A stretch of 64,000 nt of DNA from CAVPDA01 sp963702495. Its GTDB lineage: Bacteria > Pseudomonadota > Gammaproteobacteria > Burkholderiales > Rhodocyclaceae. Location: positions 496,001 to 560,000 of the forward strand of contig CAVPDA010000003.1 in the NCBI GenBank assembly GCA_963702495.1, in the 5' to 3' direction. Position 1 is the first letter of the stretch. The number at the start of each line of letters is the position of its first letter. Position numbers and translations under genes: made by a program. Positions 49,337 to 58,181 of this stretch are shown in pieces. The notes under the pieces were generated by a model. The model did not search any database. It was given only the letters and a program-made list of their open reading frames with translations, and was not told the origin of the DNA.

Positions 49337-50502
49337 GCCAGACCGCGTGCCAGATCCGCCTCCACGTCCTCCACCGCTTCCAGTCCGACGGCCACCCGGA
49401 GCAGCCCTTCCGTAATGCCCGTTGCTGCACGCGCCTCGGGCGAAATGCGGCCGTGGGTGGTGCTGGCCGGATGCGTGATGGTGGTCTTGGTATCGCCGAG
49501 GTTGGCGGTGATCGAGATCATCCGCGTCGAATCCACCACGCGCCACGCCTCTTCGCGGCCGCCGCGCACCTCGAACGACACGATGGCGCCGCCACTGCGC
49601 TGCTGACGCATGGCAAGCTCGTGCTGGGGGTGGGACGGCAGACCGGGATAGTGGACCCGCGCCACCTGCGGCCGGGATTCGAGCCAGCGCGCCAGAGCCA
49701 GGGCATTGGCCGATTGCGCCTCCATGCGGATCTTCAGGGTTTCCAGTCCCTTCAGAATGATCCAGGCATTGAACGGCGACAGGGTCGGCCCCGCCGTGCG
49801 CAGAAACTTGAACACCTCCTCCGTGACCTCCCGGTTGCCGAGCACCGCGCCGCCGAGGACGCGGCCCTGGCCGTCGAGGTACTTGGTGGCGGAGTGGATG
49901 ATGATGTCGGCCCCCATTTCCAGCGGCCGCTGCAGCACGGGGGTGCAGAAGCAGTTGTCCACCGCCAGCAGCGCGCCGCCGCGATGAACGACATCCGCCA
50001 GTGAGGCAATGTCGACGACTTCGGTGAGGGGGTTGGAAGGCGTCTCCACGAACACCAGCCGCGTCTGCGGTCTCATGGCGTCCGCATACTCGTCGAGGTC
50101 TCCGGCGTGCACGAAGGTCGTGTCGACGCCGAAGCGCGGCAGGATGGTTCCGAACAACTGCTGGGTCGCGCCGAAAATGCTGCGCGAGGCGACGATGTGG
50201 TCGCCGCTTTTCAGCAGCGCCAGCGCGAGCGAGAGGATTGCCGCCATGCCGGAAGCGGTGGCGACGCAGCCCGCCGCTCCTTCCAGGGCGGCCAGCCGCT
50301 CCTGCAGCATGGTCACCGTCGGATTGGTAAAGCGCGCATAGACATTGCCGGGCTCGGCGCCGGAGAAGCGCGCCGCGGCCTGCGCCGCGTTCTCGAACAC
50401 GAAGCTGGAGGTGAGATAGAGCGCCTCGCTGTGCTCACCGAAGTGGCTGCGCACCTGCCCCGCCCGGACCGCCAGGGTTTCCAAGGAGAATTCATTGGTC
50501 AT
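49327..50502 (-). CDS. metZ: O-succinylhomoserine sulfhydrylase
   Basis: PLP enzyme of the cystathionine gamma-synthase family that makes homocysteine from O-succinylhomoserine and sulfide. 391 residues. PLP features: Y in NVYARFTNPTVTMLQERLAALE, SGMAAILSLALALL, and the Schiff-base Lys in HSATKYLDGQGRVLGG (near residue 205). The purF-adjacent position is typical of MetZ. Start at ATG 50502 (MTNEFSLETLAVR) with a GGAG site. A terminator-like hairpin ends 20 bases upstream of the ATG, and a group II intron separates it from purF. Confidence 0.92.
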   Translation of the reverse strand: MTNEFSLETLAVRAGQVRSHFGEHSEALYLTSSFVFENAAQAAARFSGAEPGNVYARFTNPTVTMLQERLAALEGAAGCVATASGMAAILSLALALLKSGDHIVASRSIFGATQQLFGTILPRFGVDTTFVHAGDLDEYADAMRPQTRLVFVETPSNPLTEVVDIASLADVVHRGGALLAVDNCFCTPVLQRPLEMGADIIIHSATKYLDGQGRVLGGAVLGNREVTEEVFKFLRTAGPTLSPFNAWIILKGLETLKIRMEAQSANALALARWLESRPQVARVHYPGLPSHPQHELAMRQQRSGGAIVSFEVRGGREEAWRVVDSTRMISITANLGDTKTTITHPASTTHGRISPEARAATGITEGLLRVAVGLEAVEDVEADLARGLAQV

Positions 50503-50521
50503 CGCGCCTTCTCCGCAAAAG

Positions 50522-50553
50522 AAAAAACCCGGTCCAGCTTGCGCGACCGGGTT
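50522..50553 (-). terminator. Terminator-like hairpin immediately upstream of metZ
   Basis: A perfect 9-bp stem AACCCGGTC/GACCGGGTT (50545-50553 with 50526-50534, minus strand), a 10-base loop and a run of T residues (50522-50527). It lies 102 bases plus the intron after purF but only about 20 bases before the metZ ATG. It may end purF transcripts, yet metZ must be transcribed through it unless a promoter overlaps it. Confidence 0.8.
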
Positions 50554-50605
50554 CGGTTCGCTTTGTCGGGTAAGGATGACGCATTGCTGCGTCACCCTCC
50601 CCTAA

Positions 50606-50639
50606 GAACCGGGCGTGCGAGTTTCCCCGCACCCGGCTC
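50606..50639 (-). ncRNA. Group II intron domain V (catalytic hairpin)
   Basis: 34 nt beginning GAGCCGGGTGCG and ending CGCACGCCCGGTTC around a GGGAAACT segment: the standard domain V shape with an AGC-type catalytic triad at the start (AGCCG) and a GAAA-type tetraloop. It lies 20 bases downstream of the ORF stop. Confidence 0.9.
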
Positions 50640-50659
50640 AAGCCTCTCAAAGGCTCCCA

Positions 50660-52348
50660 CTAAAGGGACCCGGTTTCCAACTTCCAACCGTTGGCATGAA
50701 GTTGACGGTGGCAGTTCGGATGTAACAGCGCCAGATTCGCATACGCGTCGCTGCCGCCCTGATCGCGAGGTGTCCGGTGATGCACATGCCATCCGGTTTC
50801 CGTCGTGATCGGCTCGTCGCACAACACGCACCGCTTGTTCTGGCTCCACCAAAGGTACAGCAGCTTGCGCCTTCCCGTCAGGGAGCCTTGCATCTTCAGA
50901 CCGAGCCGGTCCTCAAAGTAGGTCTCCCATTGCGGGTCGAACGGATTCGCTTCGCCCTTGATTTTCGTATGCCGGCGGATCTTCGTGTCGCTGGCTTTCA
51001 CCAGGGTCACGCTCTTGCGCCGGCCATCCGAGTCGCTGGTCCGTGAAACGAACACCCAGTTGCGCTGCCCGATTGTCCCAAAGTATTTCGATTTGGTCCA
51101 ACCGGCGCTCTTGTTCGGGTGCCGTCGCTTGGCCCACTGCCACGTCTTTCTCCACAGCCAGGCGTCGATCGCTGCGAAAGTCTGCGAGGCGCTGACCGCG
51201 CGGTGATAATTGGCCCACCCCCGAACGACAGGGTTGAGCTGCGCGATCAGGTTCTCCTGCAGCGCGCTCTTCTGCGCGGCAAAGATCGACTTCACTTTGG
51301 CCTTGAAGGCTTGGACGTTCTTCTTGGACGGCGTGATGATGATTGCCGTCCCGAACTTCCTCACCCGCTGGCCCAGGAAATCGAACCCTTCGGCGACATG
51401 CGTGATCCGGGTCTTCTCTTGCGAGAGCTCCAGGCCCCGGGTGGCGAGAAACGCTTCCACCAAGGGTTTGACTTCGCCCTCCAGCAATTCTTTCGAGCTG
51501 CCGGTGATGATGAAGTCGTCCGCATAGCGCACCAGATTGACCTTGTTCTTTCCGGCCTTGCGGTTGCCCTTCGACCCGAATCGGGCCTCCAGCGCCGCTT
51601 CCAGTCCGTCCAAGGTGCAGTTAGCCAACGTCGGCGAGATAATTCCGCCCTGGGGCGTCCCCGCCGTTGTCGGAAAGAGTCTTCCGCTCTCGACATACCC
51701 GGCTTTCAGCCATTTCCGAAGGATCTCCTTGTCCATGCAGACGTTGGCGACCAGCCAGTCGTGACTGATGTGGTCGAAACAGCCTTTGATGTCTCCCTCC
51801 AGCACCCACTGCGCCTTGTCGTGCCCCGACAGCACCGTGTGGCACTGGCAGATGGCGTCGGCCGTCGCGCGCTCGGGCCGGAATCCGTAGGAGTTCCGGT
51901 CCGCCAGCGTTTCGGCCACGGGCGCGAGCGCGAGCAGATGCAGCGCTTGCTGCGCCCGATCGTGCAGGGTGGGTATGCCCAAGGGACGCATCTTGCCATT
52001 GGCTTTCGGGATGTACACCCTCCTCAGCGGCAGCGGCCGGTAGCCGCGCCGTTCGAGTGTTTCAATGGCCTGGCGCTTCGTCTCCGGGTTCGACCAAATC
52101 TTCCGATCTACCCCCGGAGTGTTCTTGCCTTGGTTCTCGGTCACTCGCTTGACGGCGACCGCTTTGCCGGCGAACGAGCGGGTCAGGAATCGTTGCAGGG
52201 CTTTCACCCTGCGCCAGTCCCCGGCCTGGGTTGCCTTCACAATACGCGCCTGCAGCCGCCTCACAGTCCCGTGCAGCCTGGCCCAGTCGAGCTGGTGCCA
52301 GTCCGGTGGGGCTGCGGAGGCCGCAGACGCCTCTGATGGCGCACTCAC
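50660..52348 (-). CDS. ltrA: Group II intron-encoded reverse transcriptase/maturase with HNH endonuclease, GTG start
   Basis: 562 residues. An N-terminal RT-0 region, then RT motifs IPKANGKMRPLGIPTLHDRAQQ, YGFRPERATADAI, GDIKGCFDHISHDWL, TPQGGIISPTLAN and the catalytic YADD (275-278). Maturase domain X follows (NPVVRGWANYHRAVSA). The C-terminal HNH nuclease has CVLCDEPI and HHRTPRDQGGSDAYANLALLHPNC. The GTG start at 52348 has an excellent AAAGGAGG site 7 bases upstream; the frame stays open upstream into ribozyme sequence. All catalytic residues are intact, so the intron is probably active. Confidence 0.94.
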   Translation of the reverse strand: MSAPSEASAASAAPPDWHQLDWARLHGTVRRLQARIVKATQAGDWRRVKALQRFLTRSFAGKAVAVKRVTENQGKNTPGVDRKIWSNPETKRQAIETLERRGYRPLPLRRVYIPKANGKMRPLGIPTLHDRAQQALHLLALAPVAETLADRNSYGFRPERATADAICQCHTVLSGHDKAQWVLEGDIKGCFDHISHDWLVANVCMDKEILRKWLKAGYVESGRLFPTTAGTPQGGIISPTLANCTLDGLEAALEARFGSKGNRKAGKNKVNLVRYADDFIITGSSKELLEGEVKPLVEAFLATRGLELSQEKTRITHVAEGFDFLGQRVRKFGTAIIITPSKKNVQAFKAKVKSIFAAQKSALQENLIAQLNPVVRGWANYHRAVSASQTFAAIDAWLWRKTWQWAKRRHPNKSAGWTKSKYFGTIGQRNWVFVSRTSDSDGRRKSVTLVKASDTKIRRHTKIKGEANPFDPQWETYFEDRLGLKMQGSLTGRRKLLYLWWSQNKRCVLCDEPITTETGWHVHHRTPRDQGGSDAYANLALLHPNCHRQLHANGWKLETGSL

Positions 52349-53230
52349 TTGCTTGCCTCCTTTCGGTGACCCGTCGGGAAGGCAAGATGACCCCCGCGGG
52401 GGCTCTCTTGCCCCCTTGGGGATGACGGTTCGACAGGGTCTCTTGTGATGAGAGACCACGCGGAAGTCAGCGCTCTTTCGAGCGGGGTGATGTTGCAACC
52501 CCTATCCGTCCCATTACAGGACGGCCTTCGCTTTGTCCGCGCTCCTTTACCCGCAGGCCCATGGGCTTTCCTTGCGGTCGGCCTGCCCTCGCGGGCGGGA
52601 CTACGGGCTTGCCCTGTTCCTCTCCAGTGACACGAATGGGTTAGACCTTGCCTATGCGCCGGCGGTGATGATGTCAGCGTGCTCCAAGCCGCTCATGGGA
52701 GCACCTACCGCGTACCGTTTTGGTTCAGGCCTGACAGCAGCTTGGGCCTGCTTACAATAACGGCGCGTTATCCGGCAATTCACGTGAGTTGGTCGTACCA
52801 CCCAGCCTGGCACCTCATCCGCCTCGCTGCTGGCAGAATCATGCCGCTCCCCTTGCGAGGTTCGGCATACGTCACGAGGGCGTGGTTACGTTGTCAGGAT
52901 CGCTTGGCACCCCCTCGTTACCGAGGACGCACCGACCCCTAGGCTACCGCCGGCTGAACGGCGGGTCTCGCTGCCGGAATGATTCCCGGTGAGACAATCA
53001 CTTGAGAGGCTTACGCCTCTTAGGTATCGACAGCGCACGCATTTCACGTGCCGTCCTACTTCCAGTGCTCGTTGTGTCAGGATTACGCTGCCTGACTAGG
53101 CGAGCTACCTAAGCGACCTCAGGTCGCACAGCGGCATTTGTATGGCGCCCGCAAGCTGAAGCTCAAATCGGCGCAGATCGAAAGCTACACGGCGCGAATC
53201 ACGAAGTCAACGCAAGCCCCCTGCGCCGCG

Positions 53231-54751
53231 TCACTCGGCCAGCACCAGGTTGAGGTCCAACTGCGCGCCTTCGCCGTCGTCGGCGAAGGTCTTCGACGCG
53301 CCGCGCTGCGATTCCACACTGTGTAGATATTCCGCCGTGACATCGCCCGTGATGTAGTGGCCGTCGAAGCAAGAAGTCTCGTAGCACGTGATGGTCGGAT
53401 TGACGTCATGAATTGCCGCCTTGAGGGCGTCCAGGTCCTGGTACACCAGCCCGTCGGCGCAGATCTCGCGGCAAATCTCCTCGTCGGTGCGATCCGATGC
53501 GATCAGCTCGGCGCGTGTCGGCATGTCGATGCCATAGACGTTGGGAAAGCGCACCGGCGGCGCGGCGGAGGCGAAATACACCTTGCGCGCGCCCGCGTCC
53601 CGCGCCATCTGCACGATCTCGCGGCTCGTGGTGCCGCGCACGATCGAATCGTCCACCAGCAGAACGTTCTTGCCGCGGAATTCCTGGGCGATCGCGTTCA
53701 GCTTCTGGCGCACCGATTTCCTGCGCGTGGACTGGCCCGGCATGATGAAGGTGCGGCCGATGTAGCGATTCTTGACGAAGCCCTCGCGGTAGGGAATGCC
53801 GAGGCGGAAGGCAAGCTCCATCGCAGACGGACGGCTCGAATCGGGAATCGGGATCACCGTGTCCACCGCCAGGTGCGGCATGGTGTGCCGGACTTTGTCG
53901 GCCAGGTACTCGCCCATCTTGACGCGCGTCTCGTAGACCGAGATGCCGTCCATGAGCGAGTCGGGGCGCGCCAGATACACGAACTCGAAAATGCAGGGCG
54001 CATGCACCGTGCGCTCGGCGCACTGGCGGCTGGCGAAGTTGCCATCCATGTCGATCAGCACCGCCTCCCCCGGCATCACGTCGCGCAGCACCTGGAAGCC
54101 CAGGGTATCGAGCGCCACGCTCTCCGACGCCACCAGGTATTCGTTGCCTTCGGCCGTTGCATTGCGTCCGATGATGAGAGGCCGGATGCCATACGGATCG
54201 CGGAATGCGAGCAGACCGTAGCCCGCAATCATCGCCACCACGGCGTAGGCGCCGCGACAGCGCCGATGGACACCGGACACGGCCTTGAAGATGGTCTCTG
54301 CGTCGAGCTGGTACTTGGTTGCGGCGGCCTGGAGTTCGTGCGCCAGGACGTTGAGCAGGACTTCCGAATCGGAGTTGGTGTTGATGTGGCGCAGGTCCTG
54401 CAGGAACATGTCGCGCTTCAGCTGCTCGGCGTTGGTGAGGTTGCCGTTGTGCGCGAGCATGATGCCGAAGGGCGAATTGACATAGAAGGGCTGGGACTCG
54501 GCCGAGTTGAAGGCGGAGCCAGCGGTGGGATAGCGGCAGTGGGCGATCCCCCACACACCCTGCAGGTTGCGCATGTTGCGCGTGCGGAAAACGTCGCGCA
54601 CCAGCCCCGGGCCCTTGTGCATGTGGAAAACGCCGGCCTCGGCCGTGGCGATGCCGGCGGCATCCTGGCCGCGGTGCTGCAACACCTGCAGGCCGTCGTA
54701 GAGCACTTGGTTGACGGGGGTTTTCGCGACTACTCCGAGAATCCCGCACAT
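53231..54751 (-). CDS. purF: Amidophosphoribosyltransferase
   Basis: First committed step of purine synthesis: PRPP plus glutamine to phosphoribosylamine. 506 residues. N-terminal nucleophile Cys2 (MCGILGVVAK), glutamine-site loop HCRYPTAGSAF, and the PRPP loop VLLVDDSIVRGTTSREIV near residue 365. E. coli-type length without an N-terminal propeptide. 11 bases after cvpA. The group II intron lies in its 3' intergenic region, not in the coding sequence. Confidence 0.97.
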   Translation of the reverse strand: MCGILGVVAKTPVNQVLYDGLQVLQHRGQDAAGIATAEAGVFHMHKGPGLVRDVFRTRNMRNLQGVWGIAHCRYPTAGSAFNSAESQPFYVNSPFGIMLAHNGNLTNAEQLKRDMFLQDLRHINTNSDSEVLLNVLAHELQAAATKYQLDAETIFKAVSGVHRRCRGAYAVVAMIAGYGLLAFRDPYGIRPLIIGRNATAEGNEYLVASESVALDTLGFQVLRDVMPGEAVLIDMDGNFASRQCAERTVHAPCIFEFVYLARPDSLMDGISVYETRVKMGEYLADKVRHTMPHLAVDTVIPIPDSSRPSAMELAFRLGIPYREGFVKNRYIGRTFIMPGQSTRRKSVRQKLNAIAQEFRGKNVLLVDDSIVRGTTSREIVQMARDAGARKVYFASAAPPVRFPNVYGIDMPTRAELIASDRTDEEICREICADGLVYQDLDALKAAIHDVNPTITCYETSCFDGHYITGDVTAEYLHSVESQRGASKTFADDGEGAQLDLNLVLAE

Positions 54752-54762
54752 TTTCGCATCAC

Positions 54763-55254
54763 CTATCGGTATCGAATCCGTTTCGCCAACTCGGGCGGGA
54801 GGTACGGTTTGCTCGCCAATGCCGCCGTCTCGAGGGGCGGCGCGCTAACCGCGTCGCGCCACCACGGCCGTTGCGGCAGGCTGGTCAGTCCGCCCGCCAC
54901 GACCAGCGCCAGCAGAATCGCGATTCCCTGCAGCGCACCGAAAACGCCGCCGAGAAACCGGTCCAGCACACCCAATCCGGCTGCCGCCAACACCCCCGTC
55001 ACCGCCAGCCGCAGCAGAGCGAAAACTACCAACACACCCACAAACACGGCCGCAAAGCCGACGACATACTGCACCGCCTGGTCCTTGAGCACGTCGGCGA
55101 ACAGGCCGCCGACTTCGCTCGCGGTAGCACGCGCCGCGAAAAACGCCACAACCCACGCCGCCAGCGCCAGCATCTCGCTCACCAGCCCGCGCCAGAATCC
55201 CAACAGCAGCGTGAGGCCCAAGACCGCCACCACGCCATAATCGAACACCGTCAC
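54763..55254 (-). CDS. cvpA: CvpA family membrane protein
   Basis: 163 residues, about four membrane helices. Starts MTVFDYGVVAVLGLTLLLGFWRGLVSEMLALAAWVVAFF, the CvpA signature. The family is linked to colicin V production and envelope stress; exact role unknown. It overlaps the SPOR gene by 4 bases (ATGA) and precedes purF, the conserved order dedD-cvpA-purF. Confidence 0.92.
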   Translation of the reverse strand: MTVFDYGVVAVLGLTLLLGFWRGLVSEMLALAAWVVAFFAARATASEVGGLFADVLKDQAVQYVVGFAAVFVGVLVVFALLRLAVTGVLAAAGLGVLDRFLGGVFGALQGIAILLALVVAGGLTSLPQRPWWRDAVSAPPLETAALASKPYLPPELAKRIRYR

Positions 55255-55991
55255 GACTTCGGGGCCACCATTCCGTCCAGCCCGCTCTTCCTGAGCCTGT
55301 CCCGCGCCTTCTCCGCCGCATCGCGGCTTTCGAAGGGGCCGGCTCGCACCCTTGTCTTGACTCCACTCGCCGTTCGTACCGACTCGACAAACGAATTGTA
55401 GCCTTCCGCCTTCACCCTTGCCTGCACTTTGCGCACGTTGTCGGGATCGGCAAAGACGCCAAGCTGCACCACGAACTGGTCCGCGGCGTTGAGAATGGCC
55501 TCCGCACGCGCCTCTTCCACCTTGGTTTCAGGTCGCTTGGCGGCGACCGTCTCCGTGGGCTTGGCGGCGGGCTTTTCTGCAACCGGCTTCTCCGCAACCT
55601 TCTCGACTGCCTTCTCCGGCGCCTTGCCCGACTTGGCCTCGATCGGCGGCTTCTCCTGCACCTTGCCGGCAGGCGGCGCTGGCGTACCCGTCGCTCCAGC
55701 GGCTGGGGGTTCCAGGGGCGCCGACGGCTTCGCGACGGGCGGCGGCGCAGCGCTTGCATCCGGCGCAGACTTGCCCTCGCCCGGCACCGCGGCCTGGGAC
55801 GGGGCAACACGCTGATCGAAGGGGCTGTCGCGGCCGGGAATCCGTACCTGGATATCCTGATTGACCGGCTTGGGCTCCTGCTCCATGACCATGGGCAGCA
55901 CGATAGCGGCGAGCAGCGCCAGCGCCACGGCACCGACCAGGCGACGGCGTGCGCGCTTTTTCAACTCGATTTGGGCGTCCTTGTCGGCCAT
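55251..55991 (-). CDS. SPOR-domain membrane protein (DedD-like)
   Basis: 246 residues. A cytoplasmic basic start (KKRARRRL), one membrane helix (about 15-34), a long periplasmic linker rich in Pro, Ala, Lys and Glu (60-160), and a C-terminal SPOR domain (about 165-243, QFVVQLGVFADPDNVRKVQARVKAEGYNSFVE...TRVRAGPFESRDAAEKARDRLR) that binds denuded glycan at the division septum. Position between folC and cvpA is that of dedD. It overlaps cvpA by 4 bases. Confidence 0.9.
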   Translation of the reverse strand: MADKDAQIELKKRARRRLVGAVALALLAAIVLPMVMEQEPKPVNQDIQVRIPGRDSPFDQRVAPSQAAVPGEGKSAPDASAAPPPVAKPSAPLEPPAAGATGTPAPPAGKVQEKPPIEAKSGKAPEKAVEKVAEKPVAEKPAAKPTETVAAKRPETKVEEARAEAILNAADQFVVQLGVFADPDNVRKVQARVKAEGYNSFVESVRTASGVKTRVRAGPFESRDAAEKARDRLRKSGLDGMVAPKS

Positions 55992-56005
55992 GGACAGGGC
56001 TGAAA

Positions 56006-57286
56006 TCAGACCGACGACTCGATCGAACGCATGACCGAGGCAACGGTAAGAAATGATCCGAAGACGACAATTCTATCATTTCCGCCGCAGCGCCCCCGGG
56101 CTGCGACAAAGGCGCTTGCCGGCGAATCGAATTGCTCCACGGCGTCGGCCGGCACGCCCGCCTGCCGCACGATGCCTGCCAACGTGGCTGCGTCCGTGCC
56201 GCGCGGCCCTTCGAGGCTGCACACCAGCCAGCGGTCGATCCGGCCGCGCAATCGTGTGACCACGCCGGCGATGTCCTTGTCGCGCAGCATGCCGAATACC
56301 GCCCAGGTCTGCGGAAAGAAGGGCATGTCGCCCAGATTGTCTGCCAGGACGCCTCCCGCGCGGGGATTGTGGGCGACGTCGAGGACGACGGCGGGCCGCC
56401 CGGGCAGCACCTGGAAGCGCCCTGGCAGTTCCACCTCGAGCAGACCGCGGCGGATATCCTGCATCGTAACCGGCAGCCGGTCCGACACCGCGTCCAGTCC
56501 CGCCAGGGCGGTCGCGGCATTGAGCAGCTGGTTGGCGCCGCGCAGCGCCGGATGTGCCAATCCGCCGCGGCGAACGATTGTCTCACCGCGCCGCCGCCAA
56601 TACTGCCATTGCGTCGGCTCGGCGGTGAAGCCGAAATCCGACCCCAGCAGCCGGCAGTCGGCAGCGATCGACCGGACATGATCCAGAAGCCGTTGCGGCG
56701 GCTTGGGGTCGCCGACGATGGCAGGTTTGCCGCCGCGGAAGATGCCGGCCTTCTCGAATCCGATCTCTTCGCGCGTCGCGCCAAGGTAGTCCATGTGGTC
56801 GAGATCGACATTGGTGACGATGGCGCAATCGGTATCGAAGGCATTCACGGCGTCCAGCCTGCCGCCCATCCCCACTTCGAGAATCACCACGTCCAGCGCT
56901 TGTTTCGAGAACACCTGCCACGCCGCCAGCGTGCCGAACTCGAAATAGGTCAGAGCCGTGGCTTGGCGCGCGGCTTCGACGTCGGCAAATGCCCGGCACA
57001 GTTCCGCATCCGCAACCGGGCGGCCGGCTATGCGCACGCGCTCGTTGTAGTGCAACAAATGGGGCGAGGTGTAGAGGGCGACGCGATAACCGGCACACAG
57101 CAATATGCGCTCCAACATGGCACAGGTGGACCCCTTGCCATTGGTGCCCCCGACCGTGATGACCGGTACGTTCTGCGTCATTTCCAGGGCCTGCCGGACG
57201 CGCTGCACGCGATCCAGACCGAGATCGATCGGCCGCGAATGGACGCGTTCGATGTACGACAGCCAGTCGGCAAGCGAATCGGGCAT
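56006..57286 (-). CDS. folC: Bifunctional folylpolyglutamate synthase/dihydrofolate synthase
   Basis: Adds glutamate to dihydropteroate and to folates, with ATP. 426 residues. P-loop VGGTNGKGSTCAMLERIL near residue 43, omega-like loop YTSPHLLHYNERVRI, VGMGGRLDAVNAFD and DLDHMDYLGATREEIGFEKAGIFR; C-terminal Mur ligase domain with VVLDVAHNPRAGGVLADNL. 22 bases after accD and 14 before the SPOR gene. Confidence 0.95.
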   Translation of the reverse strand: MPDSLADWLSYIERVHSRPIDLGLDRVQRVRQALEMTQNVPVITVGGTNGKGSTCAMLERILLCAGYRVALYTSPHLLHYNERVRIAGRPVADAELCRAFADVEAARQATALTYFEFGTLAAWQVFSKQALDVVILEVGMGGRLDAVNAFDTDCAIVTNVDLDHMDYLGATREEIGFEKAGIFRGGKPAIVGDPKPPQRLLDHVRSIAADCRLLGSDFGFTAEPTQWQYWRRRGETIVRRGGLAHPALRGANQLLNAATALAGLDAVSDRLPVTMQDIRRGLLEVELPGRFQVLPGRPAVVLDVAHNPRAGGVLADNLGDMPFFPQTWAVFGMLRDKDIAGVVTRLRGRIDRWLVCSLEGPRGTDAATLAGIVRQAGVPADAVEQFDSPASAFVAARGRCGGNDRIVVFGSFLTVASVMRSIESSV

Positions 57287-57308
57287 GACCTGGTCGGGAG
57301 CCGCCCCG

Positions 57309-58181
57309 TCAGGCGGCGTGGGCAGGCATGCGTTGCAGCAGGCTCAGGAGCGAAGCGAGTTTGTCGCGTAAATGGCGCCGATCTACGATGAGGTCGATGG
57401 CACCCTTGTCGAGGAGAAACTCGGCGCGCTGGAAGCCCTCCGGCAGCTTTTCGCGCACCGTCTGCTCGATCACGCGCGGCCCGGCGAATCCGATCAAGGC
57501 GCCGGGTTCGGCGATGACGACATCGCCGACGAAGGCGAAGCTCGCAGACACGCCGCCCATGGTGGGATCGGTGAGGACGGTGACGAAGGGCACCTTGCGA
57601 CCTGCGAGTTGGGTGATCGCCGCCGTCGTCTTGGCCATCTGCATCAGGGAAAACAGCCCCTCCTGCATGCGCGCGCCGCCGGAAGCCGTGATGCACACGA
57701 ACGGCAGCTGCTGCTCCAGGGCCGCCTTCACGCCGCGCACGAAGCGCTCGCCCACCACCGAGCCCATCGAACCGCCCATGAACTCGAACTCGAACACTGC
57801 GAGCACCACCGGAACGGTATTGATGGCACCTTGCATCACGACGAGGGCATCGGCTTCGCCGCTGTCCTCCGTCGCCGCCTGCAGGCGATCGGGATAGCGC
57901 TTGCTGTCCTTGAACTTCAGCGGATCCACCGGCAGCACCTCGGCGCCGATCTCGAAGCGACCCTCGGGATCGAGCAACAGGTCGACGCGCGCGCGGGCCT
58001 TGATCCGGTGATGATGGCTGCACTTCGGGCAAACGCTCAGGTTGTTCTCCAGGTCCGAGCTGTAAAGCACCGCCTCGCAGGCAGGACACTTGCACCACAG
58101 ACCTTCCGGGACCGTCTTGCGCTGTCCGGTGTCGGAGCGCTTGATCTTCGGCGGTAGAAGTTTCTGCAGCCAACTGCTCAT
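57309..58181 (-). CDS. accD: Acetyl-CoA carboxylase carboxyltransferase subunit beta
   Basis: Carboxyltransferase half of acetyl-CoA carboxylase, first step of fatty-acid synthesis. 290 residues. N-terminal zinc ribbon CPACEAVLYSSDLENNLSVC followed by PKCSHH; the crotonase-like core has FVCITASGGARMQEGLFSLMQMAKT and GGVSASFAFVGDVVIAEPGALIGFAGPRVIEQT. ATG 58181 overlaps the trpA stop by 4 bases, so the two are coupled. The frame is open upstream into trpA but that is a shadow. Confidence 0.96.
   Translation of the reverse strand: MSSWLQKLLPPKIKRSDTGQRKTVPEGLWCKCPACEAVLYSSDLENNLSVCPKCSHHHRIKARARVDLLLDPEGRFEIGAEVLPVDPLKFKDSKRYPDRLQAATEDSGEADALVVMQGAINTVPVVLAVFEFEFMGGSMGSVVGERFVRGVKAALEQQLPFVCITASGGARMQEGLFSLMQMAKTTAAITQLAGRKVPFVTVLTDPTMGGVSASFAFVGDVVIAEPGALIGFAGPRVIEQTVREKLPEGFQRAEFLLDKGAIDLIVDRRHLRDKLASLLSLLQRMPAHAA

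Larger units (their letters stand above)
50565..53129 (-). mobile_element. Group II intron with RT-maturase-HNH ORF, inserted between purF and metZ
   Basis: A complete ~2565-nt intron. The 5' end is GTGCG (53125-53129) and the 3' end ...TACCCGAC (AC at 50565-50566). Domain V is at 50606-50639 and a DVI-like stem with TTACCC follows. Exon pairing supports the boundary: the last six exon bases GCCGCT (IBS1, 53130-53135) match AGCGGC at 52688-52693, which sits in a 12-base loop closed by GCTCC/GGAGC (EBS1); exon TACAA (IBS2) matches TTGTA at 52753-52757 (EBS2). The ORF lies in domain IV; 52349-53129 is ribozyme domain I-III sequence without genes. The insertion point is 101 bases after the purF stop and 11 bases before the metZ hairpin. 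Confidence 0.93.

Noticed and set aside
53130..53230. Possible SAM-type riboswitch in the purF-metZ gap
   Set aside because: No conserved SAM riboswitch core is visible in the 101 bases before the intron or the 62 bases after it; only the terminator-like hairpin stands out.
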